A stretch of 31,168 nucleotides of DNA from Bacteroidales bacterium UBA1458 (GTDB lineage: Bacteria > Bacteroidota > Bacteroidia > Bacteroidales > VadinHA17), in contig DCSU01000122.1 of assembly GCA_002325785.1 (NCBI GenBank), positions 7,475 to 38,642 of the forward strand. Reading direction: 5' to 3'. Position 1 is the first letter of the stretch. Each line of letters starts with the position of its first letter. Below, piece after piece: positions 23,865 to 31,168 of this stretch. The notes under the pieces were generated by a model, which was given only the letters and a program-made list of their open reading frames with translations, was not told the DNA's origin and ran no database searches. Position numbers and translations under genes: made by a program.

Positions 23865-24029
23865 TAATACTACCTGGTTGAAAAATCCAAAGAATAAAGA
23901 TGATCAGGAATCTGTTCTCCTCTCTTCCCTGACATGTACTCTTCATTAAAGTACCTGATTTCAGTATTAAACAGCATTCTGGTTTCTTAATGTTATACTA
24001 TTTTTAAGTTGTATATTTATTAATGGGTC

Positions 24030-25967
24030 ATGGGTCTGAGGTTTATTTCATTTCTGCTGGTTTTTTCATTTGGAGCCACGTTCAATTCAGACAGTCAGTC
24101 ACTCCGACTGGCATCAATATTCGGCGATCATATGGTGATACAGCAGGGTGTAAATGCCTCTGTCTGGGGCACTGCAGCTCCGGGTACCAATATAAAGGTT
24201 GTGTTTGCTGGCTTCTATTCTGAAGCAAGGTCTGATGATGATGGCAGATGGATGCTGAAGATGCCCGTGTTAAAGGCTGGAGGACCTTACAATTTGACAG
24301 TCACCGGCGGTGACACGATAGTGCTCTCTGATGTTATGGTAGGAGAGGTGTGGGTTGCTTCAGGTCAGTCTAACATGGAGTGGACAATGGGTTCTGGTGT
24401 AGGCCCGGATACAGAAATAGAGATCGCGCAGGCTGATCATCCCGGCATACGCTTCTTTTCTGTTCCTAAGGAAACCAGCATAATACCTCTGAACGATACC
24501 AACGTGAATGACTGGATAGTTTGTTCCCCTTCAGCGGTGAGATCTTTTTCTGCCGTGGCATATTTCTTTGCCCGCGAGCTGTCACTTCAAAAAAATATTG
24601 CAGTAGGAATCATAAGTTCCTCATGGGGTGCCACAAGTGCGGAAGCATGGATAAGTTCTGAGATGCTGGCAACACACCCTGACTTCAGGGAGAGAATGCT
24701 TAAGACTGATACAGATACTTCCCGGTGGAACAGTTATGTAAGGAATTCGATTAAAGCAGAACAAGAGAGGGAGATTATTGCCCGCACCTCTTTGAAAGGT
24801 ATAGAGGAAGGGGTTACTGAATCTTCATATGATGACACAGGCTGGAAAAAGTGCCTTTACCCTGTGGAGATGAAGGGCATGGGACTTTACGGTTACTGGG
24901 GGCTGGTATGGGTGCGTAAGCATTTCGACCTATCTGATAAAAGGGACCCGGGCATGATGAGACTAGTCTCTGACATACAGGCCAGGGAGGCAACCGTTTA
25001 TTTGAATGGGAGGGAGGCTGCACGGCTTATCAGCCCGGCCGGGCTCGTTGAGATAAAGATCGACTCCGGATTATTAAAGCGCGGTCATAATGTTCTATCT
25101 GTAAGGTTATACGTGAACTGGGGGAGCGCTTACATAGGAAATGACAGTGGGGATTCATATCTTATCCAGGAAAACGATACGGTCAGAAAAACACTTGAAG
25201 GAGAATGGAGGTTCAATTCAGAGATTGAACCTCCTGTGGCACAATGGCAGGATTATTACAACAAACCGGCAGTACTTTTCAACGCCCGGATCGCCCCGGT
25301 CATTCCTTACGGAATCAGGGGTGTTATATGGTACCAGGGAGAGAACAATGCAGGAAATGGATACCAGTACAGGAGCCTCTTCCCTTTACTTATTGAGGAC
25401 TGGCGGGTACGGTGGGGTCTTGGATACTTTCCCTTTCTGTATGTCCAGCTTGCAAATTTTGTTACTGAGTCTGCGGATTCCGGGAAAAGCGATTGGGCTG
25501 AATTGCGTGAAGCCCAGATGATGACTTTAGGATATCCTGCAACCGGGATGGCAGTTACGGTTGATATAGGAGACCCTGGAGATATTCATCCCTGGAATAA
25601 ACTGGATGTTGGCAAAAGGCTCTTTCTCCAGTCAAGAAGGGTGGCCTATAAAGAGAATATTGTCGCTTCCGGACCGATATACAAATCAATGAAGATTGAA
25701 AGTAAAAGGATCAGAATTTTGTTTGACTCTGAAGGTTCAGGTCTGGTCTCAAGCGATTCCACTGGCCTTAAAGGATTTGCTATTGCAGGCCCTGACAGAA
25801 AGTTCTTAATGGCTGAGGCTGTTATAGATGGCAATGAGGTCATTGTCAGTTCTCCATTCGTACATGTACCTCTGGCGGTCAGATATGGCTGGGAGGATAA
25901 TCCCACCTGTACACTTATTAACAGGGAGGGTCTGCCGGCGTCACCTTTCAGAACAGATGACTGGTGA
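24030..25967 (+). CDS. Sialate-O-acetylesterase / CE20-like SGNH esterase
   Basis: A secreted 645-residue carbohydrate acetylesterase. Signal peptide MGLRFISFLLVFSFGATFNS is followed by a small beta domain (about 25-100, ASIFGDHMVIQQG...VWGTAAPG), then the SGNH hydrolase: nucleophile Ser114 in SGQSNMEW, block III-type GVIWYQGENNAG at 431-442, and the Asp518/His520 pair in GDPGDIHPWNK. A jelly-roll insert (about 255-395, VRKHFDLSDK, ATVYLNGREA) splits the catalytic domain, the layout of CE20 and Bacteroidota sialate esterases. It should deacetylate the PUL glycan; the sialate label is historical, and nothing else here points to sialic acid. It lies 165 bp after the regulator, with no clear promoter or terminator in the gap, so it may be co-transcribed with it. 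Confidence 0.88.
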   Translation: MGLRFISFLLVFSFGATFNSDSQSLRLASIFGDHMVIQQGVNASVWGTAAPGTNIKVVFAGFYSEARSDDDGRWMLKMPVLKAGGPYNLTVTGGDTIVLSDVMVGEVWVASGQSNMEWTMGSGVGPDTEIEIAQADHPGIRFFSVPKETSIIPLNDTNVNDWIVCSPSAVRSFSAVAYFFARELSLQKNIAVGIISSSWGATSAEAWISSEMLATHPDFRERMLKTDTDTSRWNSYVRNSIKAEQEREIIARTSLKGIEEGVTESSYDDTGWKKCLYPVEMKGMGLYGYWGLVWVRKHFDLSDKRDPGMMRLVSDIQAREATVYLNGREAARLISPAGLVEIKIDSGLLKRGHNVLSVRLYVNWGSAYIGNDSGDSYLIQENDTVRKTLEGEWRFNSEIEPPVAQWQDYYNKPAVLFNARIAPVIPYGIRGVIWYQGENNAGNGYQYRSLFPLLIEDWRVRWGLGYFPFLYVQLANFVTESADSGKSDWAELREAQMMTLGYPATGMAVTVDIGDPGDIHPWNKLDVGKRLFLQSRRVAYKENIVASGPIYKSMKIESKRIRILFDSEGSGLVSSDSTGLKGFAIAGPDRKFLMAEAVIDGNEVIVSSPFVHVPLAVRYGWEDNPTCTLINREGLPASPFRTDDW

Positions 25968-25977
25968 TGTCTATAAC

Positions 25978-25993
25978 TTGGTTAAAAAACCAA
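25978..25993 (+). repeat. Short hairpin after the SGNH esterase gene
   Basis: TTGGTT (25978-25983) and AACCAA (25988-25993) pair around an AAAA loop, 11 bases past the esterase stop. No U-run follows, so it is a weak terminator at best. Confidence 0.3.
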
Positions 25994-26006
25994 TTGGTCA
26001 ATAGGC

Positions 26007-26021
26007 TATTATGCCATAATA
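26007..26021. promoter_or_regulatory. Palindrome TATTATG-c-CATAATA upstream of the sulfatase gene
   Basis: A perfect 7+1+7 palindrome 24 bp before the sulfatase ATG. Its arm TATTATG is the core of the 11-mer found three times at 22808-22904, so the sulfatase gene could belong to the same regulon (inference). Confidence 0.45.
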
Positions 26022-26044
26022 AGTCTAATCTGATATTATAAGTT

Positions 26045-29000
26045 ATGAAGAATAGTTGCCTGCTGTATTTTTTTACGCTTGTGATGCTTTCACTGAGTCT
26101 TTCTCAGACCGCTGCGCAGAATTACTGGAATAAGGATACAAGGCTTATACCCTGGAGACCTCCCATGTCTGGTCTGCATCAAATTAGATATGTGGATCTT
26201 GACAATGATGGAGACCCGGATGTGCTGCATATGACCATAAATGATTCAATACCGGTAATCTGGATTGATGATGATGATGATATGGTTTCTGGTGACCTTG
26301 AAGGAGATATAGATAATGACTGCTTCTGCGCGGATATTAACAGAGATGAATACTTTGGCGGCCCACTGGACCTGTGCGTTGACTGGGTTGACATCGATAA
26401 TGACGGGATTGCCGATATGCAGGCTGTAGTGATCAATGGAGGGACTGAACTGCGTGGATATTTTGACTGGGGTGCGGATATTATGTATATAATAGATTAT
26501 GGTGAAAAGGACAGAATAAAAAACTATATTGACTGGAATAGTCTGGTTCTAAGGACGTGGGAACACAAAGGCCATGCAGGGTTCTTTACCGATTACCATG
26601 GGAATAATCTTTTTATTAAAATGCACGGATCGACGTTCAGAATCTCTGATCCCTCATTCAGTTGGGAAAACCCATTCATTTTTTTTGATCATGATAACGA
26701 TCACCTGACCGAGATGGCAATCAGACTTGTTGATACTCCTCTGTTCAGATCTGATACTGTAGTGGAGAAAAACAGTGAATTTGACGGTATTAATCCCGAC
26801 TACGATGTCATATTCAAGAAAAGTATTGACTATGCTGCAGTAACATGGGATCTTGATAATGATAACGGCCAGGGTAATGAATTTGACTATGACATGTCAA
26901 TAAAATTTTCAGGCCGTGGGTTTGGTTACTCTGATCAGCTTCACAAATTCAAAAATATGAGAGGATTGCCTGATGCTGATAAATATTTTTATGATGTTCG
27001 CTGGAGGCAGATTGATGAACTCGTCTTTCCGGACCAGAAGGTAGCTTATGATAAAGTCTTCAGAGAAGGGGAATGGAATTATTGCTGGTTTGTATTTGAT
27101 GAAGACGATGACTGTAACCGTTGGGAAAGAGTGGAATTTTATGAGCCGCGCAGTCTTTGGAAGATAGGATCTAACCGCGGAGGATTGGATAATAATCCGC
27201 AGGCGGATGCTTCAGGTGACCGTGGTGAATTTGACATGAATAACTCAGGAGAGGGGAATCTGTACATAGCCCCATTTGATGGCCGGATACATCTTTTCGG
27301 TGCTGAATGGGGAGTATGGCGTATCGATATTAAAGCCAGCAACTTCCAGGGATTTGGCGGACTGTATCCATCCGCCAGGATGTTGCACGAGCGCGATCAG
27401 CAGGAGCCTGATAAATGGGCAACAATCAGATATAGTGATTCGGACAGCAATGGGTTCTTTGATTTGATAGAATATGATCTTGACGGGGATACGATCTTCG
27501 AGGAAAAAGCTTCACTTATCGATCTGGGTATAAACGACCGGTCGCAGGTGATCCTTACTGCAGGTACTGATTACCGAAAAATGAGCAGGATTTTCCGGAA
27601 GACAACATGCAATATCTGGAAGAATGCCAGCAGAGCGCTCAAGACAGCTCAAAAAATGAATATTAATACTGACTGGTATGCATTCTGGCAACAGCCAAGG
27701 ACGCTAAATGAGAAGTACCAGTATGGATTCTGGCTCTCATTCTATCTGTACCACGACATGTGCCACAAAGCTTTGATCAACGGCAACACTGACCTGAAGA
27801 AGAAGCTTGACATTGCCTATTATTCGGGCAATTGGAGGAGGTTTAGATTTGACGATGAGGATTTAAAACCGCGGAAGAGACCTAACTTTGTGTTCATACT
27901 GCTTGATGATCAGCCCTATGACGCATTCAGCCATTCTGGCAGATACCCCTTCCTTGCAACTCCCAATCTTGACAGGCTTGCCAGCGAGGGGGTAAGATTC
28001 AATAACTTCTTTTGCACAACATCATTGTGTTCACCATCACGTGCTTCATATCTGACCGGCACCTATGCGCACAAGCATGGAGTTACCCAGAATGACCATC
28101 GCGTTGACCCTGACTGGGAAAGCAATCCTCCGTTTACCGTGGCACTTCAGGATGCCGGTTATGAGACGGCAATGGTGGGGAAAATTCATATGAAACTGGC
28201 AGAAGGAAAAGCCCATGTAAGGCCGGGTTTTGATTACTGGCTCAGTTTCCAGGGGCAGGGAGAATACTTTAATCCTGAGCTGAACGAAAACGGTCGTGAG
28301 TTTACAGAAGAGGGCTATATGACAGATATCCTCACCAGGTATGCCATTGACTGGCTGAGGAATAAAAGGAATCCTTCAAAACCGTTCTCACTCTTTCTAT
28401 GGCATAAAGCTGTTCATGAACCTTTTGTTCCGGCGGAGAGATATGCCGGGGTCTATAAAAATGAAAACCTTCCTGAACCTCCATTTGGAACAGCGCACGA
28501 GACTTTCCTTGGTAAGCCGGAATGGCAGAGAATAAAAGCATTTGACAGCAAATGGAAGGAGTATACTCCGGTGGAGAGTTTACCGGCAAAGGAATGGAAT
28601 CCTAAGAACCGAATGTACCTAAGCTTGCTTGAATGTCTGCTGGCAGTTGATGAATCTACGGGTGAGGTTATAAATGCTCTTGAGGCAATTGGCGAGCTGG
28701 ATAACACGGTTATTATTTATGCAAGTGATAATGGGTACTTTATGGGTGAGCATACCTACTGGGATAAGCGCATTGCTTACGAGCCTTCAATGCGAATTCC
28801 TCTTATTATGAGATTCCCTGGCATAATGGAGCCGGGGAAACAGGTGGAGCAGCTATGTATGAATATTGATATTGCCCCGACAATACTCAGTATTGCAGAT
28901 ATTGAAATACCCGAGTATATGCAGGGCAGGTCGTTGTTGCCACTTCTGGAGAATAGCGGCCAGGCTGAATGGCGCAGTTCATTTCTATTTGAATACTATG

Positions 29001-29278
29001 TTGATGATGCATACCCTTATGCAGGTCCTGACCTTCTGGCGGTTAGAACTGACAGTTTCAAGCTGGTAGATGCCTTTTTGGATAATGATATTGATGAATT
29101 GTATAACCTGACCCTGGATCCGGGCGAAATGAAAAACCTCATTTCGGATCCCAAATATAAAAGCGTGGAAGTAAGACTCAGACGCGAGATGGAGAGACTC
29201 AAAGAACAGTATGGATACAATCCGGACCGTGACTGGTGGCTCAGAGGGACCATTGAAGGTTCACCTGCATTGAAATAA
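26045..29278 (+). CDS. Fusion of an Asp-rich calcium-binding-like module to a sulfatase
   Basis: A 1077-residue secreted protein (signal peptide to about residue 25, SQTAAQ). Residues 26-610 form a module I do not recognise. It has several DxDxDG-type acidic loops (DLDNDGDPD at 51-59, DIDNDGIAD at 116-124, DLDNDN at 269-274, DSDSNGFFD at 465-473, DLDGD at 478-482) like EF-hand or FG-GAP/VCBS calcium loops, and a helical end (510-600). Residues 612-1065 are an S1 sulfatase: metal ligands DD at 621-622, the formylglycine site CSPSR with Cys662, HGV at 678-680, and SDN at 894-896. It needs a formylglycine-generating enzyme, none of which is encoded here. There is no frameshift or internal signal peptide, and the linker is short, so the fusion is real in this sequence. 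It removes sulfate from an unknown glycan. Confidence 0.88.
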   Translation: MKNSCLLYFFTLVMLSLSLSQTAAQNYWNKDTRLIPWRPPMSGLHQIRYVDLDNDGDPDVLHMTINDSIPVIWIDDDDDMVSGDLEGDIDNDCFCADINRDEYFGGPLDLCVDWVDIDNDGIADMQAVVINGGTELRGYFDWGADIMYIIDYGEKDRIKNYIDWNSLVLRTWEHKGHAGFFTDYHGNNLFIKMHGSTFRISDPSFSWENPFIFFDHDNDHLTEMAIRLVDTPLFRSDTVVEKNSEFDGINPDYDVIFKKSIDYAAVTWDLDNDNGQGNEFDYDMSIKFSGRGFGYSDQLHKFKNMRGLPDADKYFYDVRWRQIDELVFPDQKVAYDKVFREGEWNYCWFVFDEDDDCNRWERVEFYEPRSLWKIGSNRGGLDNNPQADASGDRGEFDMNNSGEGNLYIAPFDGRIHLFGAEWGVWRIDIKASNFQGFGGLYPSARMLHERDQQEPDKWATIRYSDSDSNGFFDLIEYDLDGDTIFEEKASLIDLGINDRSQVILTAGTDYRKMSRIFRKTTCNIWKNASRALKTAQKMNINTDWYAFWQQPRTLNEKYQYGFWLSFYLYHDMCHKALINGNTDLKKKLDIAYYSGNWRRFRFDDEDLKPRKRPNFVFILLDDQPYDAFSHSGRYPFLATPNLDRLASEGVRFNNFFCTTSLCSPSRASYLTGTYAHKHGVTQNDHRVDPDWESNPPFTVALQDAGYETAMVGKIHMKLAEGKAHVRPGFDYWLSFQGQGEYFNPELNENGREFTEEGYMTDILTRYAIDWLRNKRNPSKPFSLFLWHKAVHEPFVPAERYAGVYKNENLPEPPFGTAHETFLGKPEWQRIKAFDSKWKEYTPVESLPAKEWNPKNRMYLSLLECLLAVDESTGEVINALEAIGELDNTVIIYASDNGYFMGEHTYWDKRIAYEPSMRIPLIMRFPGIMEPGKQVEQLCMNIDIAPTILSIADIEIPEYMQGRSLLPLLENSGQAEWRSSFLFEYYVDDAYPYAGPDLLAVRTDSFKLVDAFLDNDIDELYNLTLDPGEMKNLISDPKYKSVEVRLRREMERLKEQYGYNPDRDWWLRGTIEGSPALK

Positions 29279-29350
29279 CACTATTTTGAACAGCATAGAC
29301 CTGGTACAAGAATTTAAACCTATGTGCTGATCAATAAATGACTGCGGTTG

Positions 29351-29373
29351 GTCAAAAGCATCCGAATTTTGAC
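29351..29373. repeat. 7-bp inverted repeat after the sulfatase gene
   Basis: GTCAAAA (29351-29357) and TTTTGAC (29367-29373) are exact complements around a 9-base spacer, 73 bases beyond the sulfatase stop. It may be a weak transcription end or a binding site; no U-run follows. Confidence 0.35.
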
Positions 29374-29392
29374 TAATATACCCTAAACGGGC

Positions 29393-30037
29393 ATGAGCCT
29401 CTCAATGAGGTCTACGAATGTATACACCATTGTGATGAGCTTCAGTAATTGGGATGTAAATGCCTGTAAAAATGCCATTTGCCATTTGCAAACCGCTGTT
29501 CCAGAGGTTATTTTTAACATGAATTTTAGCCGGAAAGCGATGAAGGGAATAGCAGTTTTAAGATTCGTTAACATGATACCATCATTCGGTATTCCATTCT
29601 CCCGTTACCTCATAAACAGCGAGATCACTGAGAGAAATGGAATGATAATCCTGCGGCCAGATAATAACGCGAACATATCCGCAGAAGAGCTGAAACGGGT
29701 CACAACCCTGGTTACTCTCCGCAGGCTTAACCTGGTTAAGCATCTTGAGATGTTTTTGAACTCACTGGCGCGCTTATTGCCTCCGGATACAAATTTTGTC
29801 GGCTGCTTTTCACCTGCAAAAGACGGGGATGCCGTCACCGTCACTGCCGGAAGACATGGCGGCCTCACCGGGTGGTTTCTTCACTCAGGCGGCACGGAGT
29901 GCCATGTCCTGAACAGAAGCAAAGTATCCGAGATGCTTGAAAGAAACGGGCTGAGCCTGATAAGCATGACCGAGATGAACGGGGTGACCTATTTTCATTC
30001 AAGAAAAATAACGGGCCATCCGTTCATGATCGCCTGA
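29393..30037 (+). CDS. Methyltransferase-like fragment or small unknown protein
   Basis: A frame of up to 214 residues with no signal peptide. The C-terminal half (LARLLPPDTNFVGCFSP, then LNRSKVSEMLERNGLSLISMTEMNGVTYFHSRK) resembles the last part of class I SAM-dependent methyltransferases, where a late strand and helix precede the final hairpin. The SAM-binding glycine motif and the front of the Rossmann fold are absent, so it could be a decayed remnant or a protein of other function. The start is uncertain: ATGs at 29435, 29519, 29540 and 29573 are all in frame, and the first 40 codons look less gene-like than the rest. No promoter box or Shine-Dalgarno site helps. It is followed after 23 bases by a small gene on the same strand. 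It does not look like a PUL component. Confidence 0.6.
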   Translation: MSLSMRSTNVYTIVMSFSNWDVNACKNAICHLQTAVPEVIFNMNFSRKAMKGIAVLRFVNMIPSFGIPFSRYLINSEITERNGMIILRPDNNANISAEELKRVTTLVTLRRLNLVKHLEMFLNSLARLLPPDTNFVGCFSPAKDGDAVTVTAGRHGGLTGWFLHSGGTECHVLNRSKVSEMLERNGLSLISMTEMNGVTYFHSRKITGHPFMIA

Positions 30038-30060
30038 CCACTGATTAATACTGAGGGATA

Positions 30061-30228
30061 ATGGATATGATCATAACAGTAAAAAAGAATAACATGAGAA
30101 CCTATTACGAGATTTCATCGGAAACTACCGGGAAGGTTCTTCTGAAGCGAAGAAAGATAGCCAAGGCATTGCGTCTGTGGCTAAATGAGAACGGCATCAG
30201 CTACAAGTACATATTCTTTGCGAATTGA
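30061..30228 (+). CDS. Small basic protein, unknown
   Basis: A 55-codon frame from 30061 ending in TGA at 30226-30228, with sequence starting MDMIITVKKNNMRTYYEI and ending ISYKYIFFAN. It is rich in Lys/Arg (KVLLKRRKIAKALRLWL) and begins 23 bases after the preceding frame. A GAGGG stretch at 30053-30057 is a good Shine-Dalgarno site for the second ATG at 30067 (9 bases away) and too close for the first, so the product may be 53 residues. I recognise no family. The sequence resembles the small soluble proteins found beside methyltransferase-like genes, but that is only an impression. Confidence 0.55.
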   Translation: MDMIITVKKNNMRTYYEISSETTGKVLLKRRKIAKALRLWLNENGISYKYIFFAN

Positions 30229-30262
30229 CATAAGCGTTACAGACTGTATAGCGCCGTTTTTG

Positions 30263-30274
30263 CGGACCGGTCCG
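30263..30274. repeat. 12-bp GC-rich palindrome upstream of a lipoprotein gene
   Basis: CGGACCGGTCCG is a perfect 12-bp palindrome, 20 bp before the ATG at 30295. Its GC-rich content stands out from the AT-rich gaps nearby. It may be a regulator site or a leader hairpin. Confidence 0.4.
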
Positions 30275-30294
30275 AAACCAACACCAGGGTTGTT

Positions 30295-30690
30295 ATGAAA
30301 AAACTGACATTATTCTTTCTGTTTATCAGCATGGTCCTTTCATGCACCACCTCCACCAAGTCGACGTCGGATATTGAGGAGGACAAACTCTATGTCACCC
30401 GAACATATATTGGTGATTATGAGGATTACCGGCACACAGCACCCGGCACATTCGGTGACCCTCATCTGATCTGGATAAAGACCACCCAGGACACCACCTT
30501 CGGCAAGATCTCAGCGTACAGTCGTGACTGCGGGTTCAATCCAGGTGACAGGCTGTATCTCAGAAGGAAGTATGTCACACCGGGTGTTTTCGGATACTGG
30601 ATCTACCAGATAGAGAATGACTCGTTAGTTTTCTACAGGGTTTGCGAATACCAGAATGACCGGAAAGTACTGGTTCAGAGCTGGTATTAG
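30295..30690 (+). CDS. Small lipoprotein, unknown function
   Basis: A 131-residue protein with signal peptide MKKLTLFFLFISMVLSC (lipidated Cys17), a Ser/Thr-rich tether (TTSTKSTSD), then a compact beta-rich domain with YVTRTYIGDYEDYRHT, DPHLIWIKTTQD, CGFNPGDRLYLRRKY and YWIYQIENDSLVFYRV. Two Cys residues (in RDCGFNPG and RVCEYQ) may form a disulfide. It is probably periplasmic-facing in an outer or inner membrane. I do not recognise the family. It lies 66 bp after the small basic protein and is not obviously linked to glycan use. Confidence 0.8.
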   Translation: MKKLTLFFLFISMVLSCTTSTKSTSDIEEDKLYVTRTYIGDYEDYRHTAPGTFGDPHLIWIKTTQDTTFGKISAYSRDCGFNPGDRLYLRRKYVTPGVFGYWIYQIENDSLVFYRVCEYQNDRKVLVQSWY

Positions 30691-30719
30691 ATCTGCTCCG
30701 CAAGAGATTCTGAAATTTA

Positions 30720-30902
30720 TCACCGTAATTTTTTCTGGGAGGTGTCGCGGTATACTCTGTTGATACCGTCGGCTCTGACACTGCCTTTCTGAAGTAGAGT
30801 ATTCTTCATATTGTTTGCTGAATCGCTGTATGCCGGGCAGACCGCCTGGTTACATGAGACGAGAAGGGAAAATGCCAGTGCGACTAAAATCAGCTTTTTC
30901 AT
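30720..30902 (-). CDS. Very small lipoprotein, minus strand
   Basis: A 60-residue protein beginning MKKLILVALAFSLLVSC, with lipidated Cys17, then NQAVCPAYSDSANN and a basic tail GINRVYRDTSQKKLR. The start at 30902 is chosen because it begins the signal peptide exactly and lies just below a promoter box at 30908; a longer frame to 30920 would start upstream of the promoter. Mature length is about 44 residues. The CPAY motif after the lipobox is of a kind seen in small Bacteroidota lipoproteins, with no known function. It converges with the 131-residue lipoprotein gene (29-bp gap). Confidence 0.72.
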   Translation of the reverse strand: MKKLILVALAFSLLVSCNQAVCPAYSDSANNMKNTLLQKGSVRADGINRVYRDTSQKKLR

Positions 30903-30907
30903 TACTG

Positions 30908-30938
30908 CAAATTTAGGCAAAGGTCAGGTTAAAAACAA
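30908..30938 (-). promoter_or_regulatory. Bacteroidota promoter for the small lipoprotein
   Basis: On the minus strand TTG (30936-30938) is followed by 20 bases and TAAATTTG (30908-30915), matching the Bacteroidota TTG / TAnnTTTG consensus. The -7 box ends only 5 bases before the ATG at 30902, so transcription would start at or next to the start codon and give a leaderless or nearly leaderless mRNA. Confidence 0.6.
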
Positions 30939-30984
30939 CAGAGGCAAGGCTTGCGTCTGGATAAAAAACCTTTTTGGTTTTCAA

Positions 30985-31012
30985 GGCTGTCTTAAAGGGA
31001 CAGCCTTTTTTT
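30985..31012 (+). terminator. Intrinsic terminator
   Basis: A 7-bp perfect GC-rich stem GGCTGTC (30985-30991) / GACAGCC (30999-31005) with a 7-base loop is followed by seven T (31006-31012). It ends plus-strand transcription, probably from the 131-residue lipoprotein gene 295 bp upstream, reading through the antisense small lipoprotein gene. Confidence 0.85.
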
Positions 31013-31060
31013 ATCGCTGATAATCAGAGGTATCTTCACTTTATGCCACTTAAAAAAAAC

Positions 31061-31091
31061 TTGACTTTACTGTTCCGGGGGTGTAACTTTG
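31061..31091 (+). promoter_or_regulatory. Strong Bacteroidota promoter
   Basis: TTG at 31061-31063, 20 bases, then TAACTTTG at 31084-31091 is a full match to the TTG / TAnnTTTG consensus. It gives a leader of about 35-40 bases before the ATG at 31134. It follows the terminator at 30985, so it opens a new transcription unit. Confidence 0.75.
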
Positions 31092-31133
31092 ATAAGAAAC
31101 TTCCATAAACCTTGCTTTAAAATCATTATTAAT

Positions 31134-31168
31134 ATGAAACAGAAAATCAGGATGCTCTGTCCTTTGCC
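31134..31168 (+). CDS. Start of a gene cut by the window edge
   Basis: ATG at 31134 downstream of a strong promoter opens a frame MKQKIRMLCPL that continues past the window. The basic start followed by hydrophobic residues could be a signal peptide, but only 11 complete codons are visible, so no function can be given. Confidence 0.5.
   Translation, partial: MKQKIRMLCPL

Noticed and set aside
23865..24029. Possible terminator or promoter between the regulator and the SGNH esterase
   Set aside because: Only weak pairing (TCAGG/CCTGA with a long loop) and a TATATTTA box lacking the final G were seen; not enough to call.
1..31168. CRISPR array, tRNA, rRNA or insertion sequence
   Set aside because: I saw no regularly spaced repeats, cloverleaf-like genes, transposase motifs or terminal inverted repeats.

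Overview
The window looks like a Bacteroidota chromosome. The evidence is a SusC/SusD pair, many lipoproteins with a Cys just after the signal peptide, an AraC-type regulator, a GH130/GH2/GH9 enzyme set, near absence of Shine-Dalgarno sites, and promoter boxes of the Bacteroidota type (TTG, about 20 bp, TAnnTTTG). I cannot name the genus; the gene mix would suit a free-living or marine Bacteroidales/Marinilabiliales-like organism (inference).

Most of the window (1 to about 26 kb, probably to 29.3 kb) is one polysaccharide utilization locus (PUL). On the minus strand, from 22725 down to the left edge, 13 genes are packed head to tail: SusC, SusD, a DUF3823-type surface lipoprotein, a TIM-barrel hydrolase-like protein, a GH9, two more relatives of the TIM-barrel protein, a GH2, a heparinase II/III-like lyase with an IPT/TIG domain, a sodium:solute symporter, a GH130, a CE7-like acetyl esterase, and a secreted protein cut by the window edge. 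Gaps are short, and several start/stop overlaps (TGATG, ATGA) suggest translational coupling. On the plus strand, divergent from susC, lie an AraC-family regulator, a sialate-O-acetylesterase/CE20-like SGNH esterase, and a 1077-residue fusion of an Asp-rich module to a formylglycine-type sulfatase.

Proposed working order (inference): surface lipoproteins and SusCD bind, cut and import an acetylated, perhaps uronic-acid-containing and sulfated, beta-linked glycan. Periplasmic GH9, GH2, lyase, esterases and TIM-barrel enzymes trim it. The symporter carries a small sugar across the inner membrane, and the cytoplasmic GH130 cleaves it by phosphorolysis or hydrolysis. The substrate is not determined. 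The mix of GH9 (glucan-type), GH2 and GH130 (mannose-type), lyase and esterases would fit a branched acetylated heteropolysaccharide better than plain cellulose or mannan.

The likely novelty is a set of three paralogous TIM-barrel proteins (10194-11405, 11402-12841, 15377-16627). They belong to no family I recognise but keep Glu residues at the ends of predicted strands 4 and 7, the clan GH-A layout. A second point of interest is an 11-bp motif, TATTATTATGA, present three times in the regulator-susC gap, with a related palindrome upstream of the sulfatase gene; it is a candidate operator.

From 29.3 kb to the right edge the content changes to small genes that look unrelated to the PUL: a methyltransferase-like fragment, a 55-residue basic protein, two small lipoproteins on opposite strands, a clear terminator, and a strong promoter followed by the start of another gene. 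I saw no tRNA, rRNA, CRISPR array, transposase or integrase.
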